NCBI GenBank assembly: GCA_902614835.1
Contig: CACMMU010000002.1
Location: 48,456 to 112,455 of the forward strand
DNA: 64,000 bases
Source of the DNA: an uncultured Pelagibacteraceae bacterium
GTDB lineage: Bacteria > Pseudomonadota > Alphaproteobacteria > Pelagibacterales > Pelagibacteraceae
Direction: 5' to 3'
The translations under genes and the position numbers were made by a program. A model generated the notes under the pieces. That model searched no databases and was not told the origin of the DNA. It saw only the letters and a list, made by a program, of their open reading frames with translations. Shown piece by piece: positions 47,459 to 55,251 of this stretch; positions within the stretch are counted from its first letter, which is position 1; each line of letters begins with the position of its first letter.

Positions 47459-49005
47459 TGAGAATAAATAAACCAACGTCAATATTAAAAAAATTTTTAG
47501 TATTTAATTTTTTTGTTTTCATAATTTTAGGATTGTTTACTTTTTTTTATCTTAAAGCCATTCAGCCAAATTTAGTAAAACAACTCACTGAAAAACATAA
47601 TGTAATTATTAATAATACGTCAAATCATATTGAGAGACTTCAGGTGAATTATGAAAAAAAATCTTTAAAAAATTTTTTATTGTCTACAAGATTTCTTTTT
47701 CAAAATTTAGAAAGAGTTCAATTTTTTGATTTAAATGGAATTTTAATAGCAGATACAAATGTTTTAGACTTGGACCAAAACGTATTTTCAAAACCTGAAG
47801 AAGTTTTCGAAGAAAATATAAATAACCAAAATACTTCCGCAAGACAAAAAAATCCCATGAAAGATGAAATTACCCAAGACACACAACTACAAAATTACGA
47901 CGAGATTAAAAAACTTATTTTAAATAAAAAACCAAAGCAGGAAGTTACTATTGAAATTGAGGAAAATAATAATTTTTATGTCAAAACTTTGAATGATGTC
48001 ATAATAAACAGAGAGATGTCTGGATACATAATGGTAACGGAACAGGCAAATGAAATTTTGGTTGCTGTTGCAGAGAGAAAAAACTTTATTTTAAGAACTG
48101 TGTTTATTATAGCAATAGTTATATTTTTATTTTCTATCTTTTTAAATCGATATATTCTTAAACCAATAGGTGCTCTAGTCGATTATACCAAGTCAATCAA
48201 GCACAAAGACGAACCTTTTGGAAGAATAGAAAAATTTTTGCGCAGAAGTGATGAGGTTGGACTTCTATCAAGATCTTTAAATGAAATGACATTAGATTTG
48301 CAAAATAGAACAAAAAATGCAGAGGATTCATCTGCAGACTTAGCTCATGAAATTAGAAATCCGCTAGCTTCTTTAAAAGGAGCATCAGAGCTTTTAGAAA
48401 GCACACCTAATAAAGACGAACGAAAAAAATTAATAGGTATTTTAAGTCACGATGTAGAGAGGATTGATAGACTTATAACTGATTATTCTAAAATGCTAAA
48501 AGATGAAGCTTCCCTTTCTAGAGAAAAAATGAAAAACTTAAATTTGGTTGATTTAATTAATGATGTTACAGAAGAATTTAATAATAATAAGTCCACTATT
48601 AATAAGAATATTAAATTTCGAATAGTAAAAGAAAAACCAAATGGACATCTGCCAAAAGTTTTTGGTGTAAAAAGTAGGTTAGAACAAGTTCTGGCCAACT
48701 TAATAGATAATGCAATATCTTTTAGCCCACCAAATGGATTTATTGAAATTATTATCAAAAGCACTAAAGATTTTGTAAGATTTACAATAAAAGATGAGGG
48801 TCCAGGTTTTAAAGAGAGCAATACAGATAGAGTTTTTAAAAGGTTTTACAGCAATAGAACAGAGACATTTGGAGAGCATTCTGGATTAGGTTTAAATATT
48901 GTGAAAAATATTATAGAAATGCACGAAGGAAAAATTGTTGCTTCCAATAGAAAAGATAATTCAAATGGCGCACAAATCGAAGTTACTTTACCAATGAGGT
49001 CTTAA
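47458..49005 (+). CDS. chvG: Sensor histidine kinase ChvG
   Basis: Membrane kinase for ChvI. Two transmembrane helices (about residues 13-38 and 218-240) flank a periplasmic sensor domain. HAMP follows, then HisKA with phospho-His in [20 protein letters not shown] near residue 298, then HATPase with [15 protein letters not shown] and [11 protein letters not shown]. The 515 residues are usual for ChvG/ExoS. In Rhizobiales the next genes are hprK and PTS components; here ahcY follows after 4 bases, so the phosphotransferase part of the locus is missing. Confidence 0.92.
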   Translation: MRINKPTSILKKFLVFNFFVFIILGLFTFFYLKAIQPNLVKQLTEKHNVIINNTSNHIERLQVNYEKKSLKNFLLSTRFLFQNLERVQFFDLNGILIADTNVLDLDQNVFSKPEEVFEENINNQNTSARQKNPMKDEITQDTQLQNYDEIKKLILNKKPKQEVTIEIEENNNFYVKTLNDVIINREMSGYIMVTEQANEILVAVAERKNFILRTVFIIAIVIFLFSIFLNRYILKPIGALVDYTKSIKHKDEPFGRIEKFLRRSDEVGLLSRSLNEMTLDLQNRTKNAEDSSADLAHEIRNPLASLKGASELLESTPNKDERKKLIGILSHDVERIDRLITDYSKMLKDEASLSREKMKNLNLVDLINDVTEEFNNNKSTINKNIKFRIVKEKPNGHLPKVFGVKSRLEQVLANLIDNAISFSPPNGFIEIIIKSTKDFVRFTIKDEGPGFKESNTDRVFKRFYSNRTETFGEHSGLGLNIVKNIIEMHEGKIVASNRKDNSNGAQIEVTLPMRS

Positions 49006-49009
49006 AATT

Positions 49010-50299
49010 ATGAGCAGTGATTATAAAGTAAAAGATATAAAGCTAGCAGATTTTGGAAGGAAAGAAATATCTTTAGCCGAAACAGAAATGCCAGGCTTAA
49101 TGGCACTTAGAAAAGAATTTAAAAACAAGAAGCCACTTAAAGGTGCAAGAATTTTAGGATGTTTACACATGACTATCCAAACAGCAGTTTTAATAGAAAC
49201 TTTGGTCGATCTAGGCGCAGAGGTGAGATGGTCTTCTTGCAACATATTTTCTACGCAGGACCATGCAGCTGCAGCAATTGCTAAAGCTAAAATACCTGTT
49301 TTTGCATGGAAAGGTGAAACTGAGAAAGAATATTGGTGGTGCATCAAGCAAACTATTGAAGGAAAAAAAGATTGGAAACCAAATATGATCCTGGATGATG
49401 GTGGAGATCTTACAGCTCTAATGCACAAAGATTATAAAGAGATGTTAAAAGGTATTAAAGGAGTTTCTGAAGAAACTACAACAGGAGTTTTAGCTTTAAA
49501 AAAAATGGAAGCTAACAATCAATTATTGATACCAGCAATAAATGTTAATGATTCTGTGACCAAATCAAAGTTTGATAACTTATATGGATGCAGAGAAAGC
49601 TTGGTTGACGGAATAAAGAGAGCAACTGATGTAATGATGTCAGGAAAGGTTGCAATAGTAGCTGGATTTGGAGATGTTGGAAAAGGAAGCGCAGCATCTC
49701 TTAGACAAGCTGGAGCAAGAGTTATGATCACTGAAACGGATCCGATCTGTGCATTGCAGGCAGCAATGGAGGGTTACGAGGTGGTGCTAATGGACGATGC
49801 AATTAAAGATGCAGATATTGTAGTAACCGCAACAGGAAACAAAGATATTGTTACTGCAGATCATATGAGAAACATGAAAGACAGAGCAATTTTGTGTAAC
49901 ATTGGGCATTTTGATAATGAGATTCAGGTTGACGCACTAAAAAATTATAAGTGGGATGAAATTAAACCTCAGGTGCATGAAATAGAATTACCAAGCAAAA
50001 AAAGGATTATTTTATTGGCAGAAGGTAGGCTTGTTAACTTAGGCTGTGCAACTGGACACCCAAGTTTTGTTATGAGTGCTTCTTTTACTAATCAGGTGAT
50101 TGCTCAAATTGAACTATGGAATAATTCTAAAAAATATGAAAAAAAAGTTTATGTTTTACCAAAACACTTAGACGAAAAGGTCGCGATGTTACACCTTGGA
50201 AAAGTTGGAGCAAAATTAACCAAAATGTCGAAAGAACAAGCAGACTATATTAGCGTTAAACAATCAGGACCGTTTAAACCAGATACTTATCGCTACTAA
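49010..50299 (+). CDS. ahcY: Adenosylhomocysteinase
   Basis: Hydrolyses S-adenosylhomocysteine to adenosine and homocysteine, closing the methylation cycle fed by Met[23 protein letters not shown] (abridged: [15 protein letters not shown]) near residue 52, the NAD loop [19 protein letters not shown] near 220-238, and [20 protein letters not shown] near 345 are all standard. The C-terminal KPDTYRY is the dimer-reaching tail with the NAD-contacting Lys/Tyr. The 429 residues are normal. A 17-base palindrome covers its stop codon. Confidence 0.97.
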   Translation: MSSDYKVKDIKLADFGRKEISLAETEMPGLMALRKEFKNKKPLKGARILGCLHMTIQTAVLIETLVDLGAEVRWSSCNIFSTQDHAAAAIAKAKIPVFAWKGETEKEYWWCIKQTIEGKKDWKPNMILDDGGDLTALMHKDYKEMLKGIKGVSEETTTGVLALKKMEANNQLLIPAINVNDSVTKSKFDNLYGCRESLVDGIKRATDVMMSGKVAIVAGFGDVGKGSAASLRQAGARVMITETDPICALQAAMEGYEVVLMDDAIKDADIVVTATGNKDIVTADHMRNMKDRAILCNIGHFDNEIQVDALKNYKWDEIKPQVHEIELPSKKRIILLAEGRLVNLGCATGHPSFVMSASFTNQVIAQIELWNNSKKYEKKVYVLPKHLDEKVAMLHLGKVGAKLTKMSKEQADYISVKQSGPFKPDTYRY

Positions 50300-50308
50300 A
50301 TTAGTAGC
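50292..50308. repeat. Palindrome across the ahcY stop codon
   Basis: GCTACTAA-A-TTAGTAGC, an 8-base perfect inverted repeat around one base. It covers the last codon and stop of ahcY and ends 2 bases before the tsaE ATG. No T tract follows, so it is not a standard terminator. It could act as a weak hairpin (6-base stem, 5-base loop) that limits ribosome access to tsaE, or as a protein site. Confidence 0.5.
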
Positions 50309-50310
50309 CA

Positions 50311-50766
50311 ATGTTAAAATATAATTTATCTCAAATAGACAATTTATCAAAAAAAATTTTATCTAAAATATACAAAACAGATTGTATATATTTATTTGGC
50401 GAATTAGGTAGCGGTAAAACAACTTTTGCCAGGAGCTTAATTCATCAGCTGCAGGAAAAAAATAAAATTCATAAAACGGAAGTTCTTAGCCCGACGTTCA
50501 ATTTACTTCACGAATATCAAATAAAATCATTTAAAGTTTTGCATTATGATTTTTATAGATTAAAAAAAAATAAAGAGATAGAACAGCTTGCTATAGATGA
50601 AAACTCTAAAAATGTTATAAAAATTATTGAATGGCCAGAAAAAATAAAAAGAAAAAATACAAACAGACTAGAAATTACTCTCCATTACGAAACCGATATT
50701 GAGAGTAGAAAGATAAAACTCAAAGGTTTTGGGAAGTGGAAAAACTTTAAAATAGATGCAATTTAG
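50311..50766 (+). CDS. tsaE: tRNA threonylcarbamoyladenosine biosynthesis ATPase TsaE
   Basis: P-loop ATPase needed to reset the TsaB-TsaD complex in t6A synthesis. Walker A is LFGELGSGKTTFARSLI near residue 29-45, and the conserved SPTFNLLHEYQ and HYDFYRL segments follow, with EWPEKI near the C-terminus. The 151 residues are typical. It overlaps the next kinase gene by 11 bases, a linkage widely conserved in Alphaproteobacteria. Its partner TsaB at 7.3 kb is unusually short. Confidence 0.93.
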   Translation: MLKYNLSQIDNLSKKILSKIYKTDCIYLFGELGSGKTTFARSLIHQLQEKNKIHKTEVLSPTFNLLHEYQIKSFKVLHYDFYRLKKNKEIEQLAIDENSKNVIKIIEWPEKIKRKNTNRLEITLHYETDIESRKIKLKGFGKWKNFKIDAI

Positions 50767-51721
50767 ACTTAAAAAAATTAAAAGTGACGCCTCTTTTAGA
50801 GAATTTTATCGTCTACACAAGGGCAAAAAAACCTCGATCATTGTTATGTCCCAAAAAGATAAATTCAGGAACCTCGTTGTTTATGCTGCAATTAACAAAT
50901 ACTTAAAAACAAAAGGAATTTATACCCCAAAACTAATTAGCCAACATTTTGACGAGGGTATTATCGAATTAGAAGATTTTGGAAACAAAACCTTATTGGA
51001 TTATGTAAAAAAAGCTAGAAATAAATTATTTTTTTATAAAAAATGTATTGATGTAATATTAAAAATTCAAAAAATTAAAAAAATAAAAAGAATTAAGTAC
51101 AGTTCAAATAAGTATTTTAATTTAAGCAGATATAATATTGCTAGTTTGCACAAAGAATCTGATTTATTTTTTAATTGGTATCTTTTGGGTGTTTTAGGTA
51201 AAAAAAAATCAATTAGATACAAGAGTATGATTAAAAAAGAATTAAACAAAATATACAAAAAAATTTTTTTTAAAAATCAATTCATTGTCCATAGAGATTT
51301 TCATGTTTCCAATATTATGCCAAAAAATAATAGGCTAGGAATTATCGATACACAGGATGCTATTTTGGGAAACCCTATGTATGATCCCGCATCATTGATA
51401 GATGATGTGAGAATTAAAGTTCCTAATAAAGTAAAAACTAAAACATATCAGTATTATATAAAGAATTGCTCTATTAAAAAAAAACAAATCCCGCTATTGA
51501 AAAATGATTTTGATATTTTGTCTATCCAAAGAAATCTTAAAATTCTAGGAATTTTCTACAGACTTTTCAAAAGAGATAACAAACCTCAATATTTGAAATA
51601 CTTACCATATACATGGAGCCTAATTGAACTAAGAATGAAAAATAAAATCTTTAATAATTTAAAAAAAATACTTAAAAACGCTGTTAACAATAAGATTAGA
51701 AAAAAAATAAATTTCAAATGA
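50756..51721 (+). CDS. Aminoglycoside-phosphotransferase-fold sugar kinase (AmgK-like)
   Basis: Kinase of the APH family. AmgK phosphorylates MurNAc or GlcNAc at C1 in peptidoglycan recycling. The catalytic region reads IVHRDFHVSNIMPKNNRLGI near residue 180-199, followed by the metal motif IIDTQDAILGNPMYDPASL. The N-terminal lobe (RLKKIKSDASFREFYRL) fits the family, which often begins with the GDASxRxYxR pattern. The 321 residues are typical. The adjacent nucleotidyltransferase resembles MurU, its partner in Pseudomonas. The substrate is inferred from this pairing. Confidence 0.82.
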   Translation: MQFRLKKIKSDASFREFYRLHKGKKTSIIVMSQKDKFRNLVVYAAINKYLKTKGIYTPKLISQHFDEGIIELEDFGNKTLLDYVKKARNKLFFYKKCIDVILKIQKIKKIKRIKYSSNKYFNLSRYNIASLHKESDLFFNWYLLGVLGKKKSIRYKSMIKKELNKIYKKIFFKNQFIVHRDFHVSNIMPKNNRLGIIDTQDAILGNPMYDPASLIDDVRIKVPNKVKTKTYQYYIKNCSIKKKQIPLLKNDFDILSIQRNLKILGIFYRLFKRDNKPQYLKYLPYTWSLIELRMKNKIFNNLKKILKNAVNNKIRKKINFK

Positions 51722-52416
51722 AAATAAGAAAAGCAATAATTTTAGGAGCAGGTTTTGGGAAAAGAATGCGTCCTATTACAAAAAAAATTCCTAAACCACT
51801 CATAAAAATTAAAGGGGTTACTTTATTAGAGAATAGTATAAAATTTTTATGTTTTTTGAATATTAAACACATAGTAGTTAATGCACATTATCTTCACAAA
51901 GAAATTACTAATTTTTTAAAACAAAAAAAATTTAATTGTAAAGTAGATGTCATTATTGAAAAGAATAAAATTTTAAATACGGGTGGAGGTATTTTAAATG
52001 CATCAAGAATATTTAAAAAAGAACCTTTTTTTGTTTTAAATCCAGATACTATATGGACTAGGGCATATAAAAATGAATTTAGAAAGCTTGAGGAAATTTA
52101 TCTAAAAAATAAAAAATCAACAATGCTTTTGGTTCCAAAGAAAAAAAGCTTTGATAAATCTTTTAAAGGAGACTTCAATCTAAGTTCTAAAAACCAACTT
52201 TTAAGACAAAGGAATAATAGATTTATTTTTACCGGGGCTCAGATTATTAATAGATCCATATTCAAGAAAAAAAAAATTAAACCTTTTTCCATTAACAAAG
52301 TTTGGGACGACTTAATCAAAAATAAAGAACTTCTTGGTACAGTTAGTAGACAAAAATTTTTTCATGTAAATAGTTATAAAATATACAAAAAAATAAATAA
52401 AAAAATTATTGATTAG
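51718..52416 (+). CDS. Sugar-1-phosphate nucleotidyltransferase (MurU-like)
   Basis: Activates a sugar-1-phosphate with a nucleotide. The pyrophosphorylase signature is IILGAGFGKRMRPITKKIPK (residues 8-27), followed by PLIKIKGVTLLENSI. NAHYLHKEI and NTGGGILNA continue the Rossmann-like fold, and the metal Asp is in LNPDTIW. The 232 residues match MurU/HddC-type enzymes. It overlaps the AmgK-like kinase (ATGA), which supports a kinase-uridylyltransferase pair for MurNAc salvage. A GDP-mannose or similar route is the alternative. It overlaps the convergent gpmA by 11 bases. Confidence 0.82.
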   Translation: MKIRKAIILGAGFGKRMRPITKKIPKPLIKIKGVTLLENSIKFLCFLNIKHIVVNAHYLHKEITNFLKQKKFNCKVDVIIEKNKILNTGGGILNASRIFKKEPFFVLNPDTIWTRAYKNEFRKLEEIYLKNKKSTMLLVPKKKSFDKSFKGDFNLSSKNQLLRQRNNRFIFTGAQIINRSIFKKKKIKPFSINKVWDDLIKNKELLGTVSRQKFFHVNSYKIYKKINKKIID

Positions 52417-53119
52417 TTATTATTGGAGATTTTCTTTCCTCATCCAAATATTTGGCATCCAAAACCTTGCCAGAGTTATCAAAATTTATTAGCAATGGGT
52501 TGCCGGTTGGTATTTCTAGCAAATTTATATTTTTATCAGATATATTAAAAATTTTTTTACCTAACGCTCTTATTGTATTTCCATGAGCAGAAAGCAGCAC
52601 ATTTTTATTTAACCTTAGGTGTTTTTCCATATATTTTTCAAAATAGGGTATAACGCGATCGAAAGTATTCTTCAAAGATTCAGTCTGAGGTATTTTTTTA
52701 ATACCTTTGTAGACAGGATCTTTTTCAAAATTATATTTAGAGTCTTTATCTAATATTGGCGGAGGAATATCCCAAGATCTTCTATATTTTTTAAATTGCT
52801 CTTCTCCTATTTTTTCTTCTGTTTCTTTTTTGTTTAATCCTGTTAATGCTCCATAATGTCTCTCATTAAGCTCCCATGCTTTTGTATATTCATATTTCTC
52901 TCCAAGAACTTTTAATACAATCTCTAATGTATCTATGGCTCGCTTAAGATATGAGGTAAAGCAGATATCAAAATTTATATCCAACTGCTTTAATAATTTC
53001 CCTGACCTTCTAGCCTCTTGCACTCCTTTTTCGGATAAATCAACGTCTACCCAACCAGTGAAACGATTTTCTGCATTCCAAGTACTTTGTCCGTGTCTAA
53101 TTGCTATGAGTTTGCCCAT
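52406..53119 (-). CDS. gpmA: 2,3-bisphosphoglycerate-dependent phosphoglycerate mutase
   Basis: Interconverts 2- and 3-phosphoglycerate in glycolysis and gluconeogenesis. The phospho-His motif is AIRHGQSTWNAENRFTGW near residue 6-23, the catalytic Glu is in WELNERHYGALTGLNK, and the second His is in LLSAHGNTIRALGK near 180. The 237 residues match the cofactor-dependent form. It stands alone on the minus strand, divergent from cutA over 35 AT-only-like bases. Confidence 0.95.
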   Translation of the reverse strand: MGKLIAIRHGQSTWNAENRFTGWVDVDLSEKGVQEARRSGKLLKQLDINFDICFTSYLKRAIDTLEIVLKVLGEKYEYTKAWELNERHYGALTGLNKKETEEKIGEEQFKKYRRSWDIPPPILDKDSKYNFEKDPVYKGIKKIPQTESLKNTFDRVIPYFEKYMEKHLRLNKNVLLSAHGNTIRALGKKIFNISDKNINLLEIPTGNPLLINFDNSGKVLDAKYLDEERKSPIITNQ

Positions 53120-53154
53120 CGAATATAATTTAATTAATATATAAAATTATTAAT

Positions 53155-53469
53155 ATGAAGGGTATTAAATTCTTTTACATTACCTGTCCGAAAAAAAAGG
53201 AAGCTAATAAAATAGCGTCATTTCTTGTGAAAAATAAACTAGCTGCGTGTGCCAACATCATTAATAATGTTGACTCCGTATTTACCTGGAAAGGAAAAGT
53301 AAAAAAAGAAAAAGAGGTTTTAATTGTAGGGAAGACAATGAATAAAAAAGTTCAAAAAATTATCCTTAGTGTTAAAAAACTACATAGTTATGAGATTCCC
53401 TGCGTTATCTTTTTTGATATTAAAAATGGAAATACAGATTTTTTAAAATGGATTATAAAATCCGTATAG
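53155..53469 (+). CDS. cutA: Divalent-cation tolerance protein CutA
   Basis: Trimeric PII-like small protein linked to copper tolerance; the biochemical role is unclear. The 104 residues match throughout: YITCPKKKEANKIASFLVKN, then LAACANIINNVDSVFTWKGK and YEIPCVIFFDI. It opens a rightward chain of small genes with overlapping ends (22 bases into the VanZ-like gene). Confidence 0.92.
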   Translation: MKGIKFFYITCPKKKEANKIASFLVKNKLAACANIINNVDSVFTWKGKVKKEKEVLIVGKTMNKKVQKIILSVKKLHSYEIPCVIFFDIKNGNTDFLKWIIKSV

Positions 53470-53846
53470 TTCGTTATTTATATTTTTTTTCATTTGTAGG
53501 TTTATTAATTTTATACCTTTTTCCAGGAAGTTTAATTGGGTATTTATTTTATGGAGACTTCAGTCGCCAACCAGATATAATTCCTAATCCTTTAGGAACT
53601 TCAATTAATCATACAATAGCTTTTTTTTATTTATCCATACTCGGTTTAATAAGCTATATGAGAGGGACAAGTTTTAAACAAACTTTGATTTTTCTAGTAG
53701 TCGTATCATTAATACTGGAGTTATCTCATTTAATTATACCAAATAGATCTTTTCAATATTCAGATCTTTTTGCGAATTTACTTGGAACATTATTGGCTAT
53801 CGTTATAATATTTTTATATAAAAGGTTAAAAAATGGAAAAATTTGA
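53448..53846 (+). CDS. VanZ-like membrane protein
   Basis: A 132-residue protein with four hydrophobic segments. The C-terminal half LELSHLIIPNRSFQYSDLFA and NLLGTLLAI matches the VanZ-like pattern (ELxQxxxPxRxxxxxDxxxNxxG). The function in Proteobacteria is unknown. It overlaps cutA upstream and the zeta-protein gene downstream by 14 bases, so translational coupling is likely. Confidence 0.75.
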   Translation: MDYKIRIVRYLYFFSFVGLLILYLFPGSLIGYLFYGDFSRQPDIIPNPLGTSINHTIAFFYLSILGLISYMRGTSFKQTLIFLVVVSLILELSHLIIPNRSFQYSDLFANLLGTLLAIVIIFLYKRLKNGKI

Positions 53847-54141
53847 CGAAAGAAAAAAATCTTTTGAGAAAAAATTTGCACATGATGAAGAATTAAAATT
53901 CAAAGTTGCATCAAGAAGAAACAAGTATCTTGGTCAATGGGTTTCCCAAAAACTTGGATATGATAATGAAAAAGAAAAAGAATATATTCAGTCAGTTATA
54001 AAAGCTGATTTTCAAGAGGCTGGAGATGAAGATGTTTTCAGAAAAATCAAAGCGGATTTAAAAGATCATAATGTTTCTGATGATGATATAAGAAACAAAA
54101 TGAAAGAGTTTGATGAAAAAGCTAAATCTGATTTTGTTTAG
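53833..54141 (+). CDS. DUF1476 protein, F1F0-ATPase zeta inhibitor
   Basis: Alphaproteobacteria-specific inhibitor of ATP hydrolysis by F1, acting in a way similar to mitochondrial IF1. The 102 residues are charged and helical. The N-terminal FDERKKSFEKKFAHDEELKF segment (20 residues shown) is the inhibitory, near-invariant start of the family, followed by ASRRNKYLGQWVSQKLG. Presence of this family is a taxonomic marker for Alphaproteobacteria. It overlaps the nuclease gene by 29 bases. Confidence 0.9.
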   Translation: MEKFDERKKSFEKKFAHDEELKFKVASRRNKYLGQWVSQKLGYDNEKEKEYIQSVIKADFQEAGDEDVFRKIKADLKDHNVSDDDIRNKMKEFDEKAKSDFV

Positions 54142-54625
54142 CATTATAATTTTATTTTCTTTAATTAATCATTCATTCTCCAAAGAAGAGGAAATCTTTG
54201 GTAAAGCACATGTAATTGACGGAGACACGATTAAAATTAAATCTAAAAAAATAAGACTCTTTGGTATCGATGCGCCAGAAAAAAAACAAACATGTAAAAA
54301 AAGTTTTGCGAGTATAAACTTTTTTAGTTTCCAAAAAAATTATAATTGCGGTGTTCTCTCTACAACATACCTAAAAAAGAAAATAGGAAATAATTATATT
54401 AAGTGTATATCTAAAACTAAAGACAAGTATAAAAGATATTTAGGCGTATGTTATTTAGGCAATTTGGATCTTAATAAGTGGATGGTTGAGAATGGTTATG
54501 CTGTAGCATATAAAAAATATTCTAGGAAATATGAATTACAAGAGCAATATGCGAAAGAAAACAAACTTGGTATTTGGAAGGGGACTTTCGTAGAGCCTGA
54601 AAAATGGAGAAGAATTATGAATTAA
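54113..54625 (+). CDS. Secreted thermonuclease-family (SNase-like) protein
   Basis: Predicted periplasmic nuclease. A signal peptide fills residues 1-24 (LNLILFSIIILFSLI core). The SNase fold is shown by HVIDGDTIKI near residue 34 and IRLFGIDAPEKKQTC near 48-62, which supply Asp and Arg of the active site. YLGVCYLG and MVENGYAVAYKKYS follow. Four cysteines suggest disulfides. ATG 54113 gives 170 residues; a TTG is directly before it. The start lies inside the zeta-protein frame. Confidence 0.85.
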   Translation: MKKLNLILFSIIILFSLINHSFSKEEEIFGKAHVIDGDTIKIKSKKIRLFGIDAPEKKQTCKKSFASINFFSFQKNYNCGVLSTTYLKKKIGNNYIKCISKTKDKYKRYLGVCYLGNLDLNKWMVENGYAVAYKKYSRKYELQEQYAKENKLGIWKGTFVEPEKWRRIMN

Positions 54626-54645
54626 ATTCTTATATAAAATAGAAA

Positions 54646-55251
54646 GTGATTCATTTTTATAAAATAAATAGGTTTCTTTTAGTTCTATTGTTTTTTTTAA
54701 CTGCATGTTCGTCAGTACCTAAAAATACTAAAAATAGTTGTGCAATTTTTGAAGATCGCTATTTATGGTACAAACATACCAAAAAAGCTGAAGAGAGATG
54801 GGGTGTCCCAGTTTATATTCAACTAGCGTTTATAAAAAAAGAAAGCGATTTTAATTGGTTGGCCAAACCTCCTCGACATAAATTATTTAAAATTATTCCA
54901 TATAAACGAAAATCTAGTTCATTTGGTTATTCCCAAGCTGTCAAAGGTACTTGGGAGCAATATAAAAGAGAAACAGGAAATAAATTAGCAACAAGAGCTA
55001 GCTTTCGTGAAAGTGTAAACTTTATAGGCTGGTACATTAACAAATCTCACAAATTATTAAAGATACCGAAGAACGATGCTTATAGGCAATATCTTGCTTA
55101 TTATAAAGGCTGGGGAGATTACAAGAACTATTCAAAAGACAAAAAGGCGATCATATACGCAAAGTCTACAAGGGATATAGCTAACGAATATAGGAAACAA
55201 CTTACTAGATGCAAGGATAAACTTAATAGAAAAAAATATATTATTTACTAA
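54646..55251 (+). CDS. Lipoprotein with lytic-transglycosylase-like (SLT) domain
   Basis: Predicted outer-membrane or periplasmic lipoprotein. A lipobox LTAC ends the signal at about residue 21. The lysozyme-like domain has AFIKKESDFNWLAKP near residue 62-76, where the Glu after KK is the expected acid/base, and SSSFGYSQAVKGTWEQYK. HKLLKIPKNDAYRQYLAYY and KGWGDY continue the fold. The start is GTG at 54646. Annotated family members act on peptidoglycan glycan strands. It ends convergently with the RND pump, overlapping by 11 bases. Confidence 0.82.
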   Translation: MIHFYKINRFLLVLLFFLTACSSVPKNTKNSCAIFEDRYLWYKHTKKAEERWGVPVYIQLAFIKKESDFNWLAKPPRHKLFKIIPYKRKSSSFGYSQAVKGTWEQYKRETGNKLATRASFRESVNFIGWYINKSHKLLKIPKNDAYRQYLAYYKGWGDYKNYSKDKKAIIYAKSTRDIANEYRKQLTRCKDKLNRKKYIIY

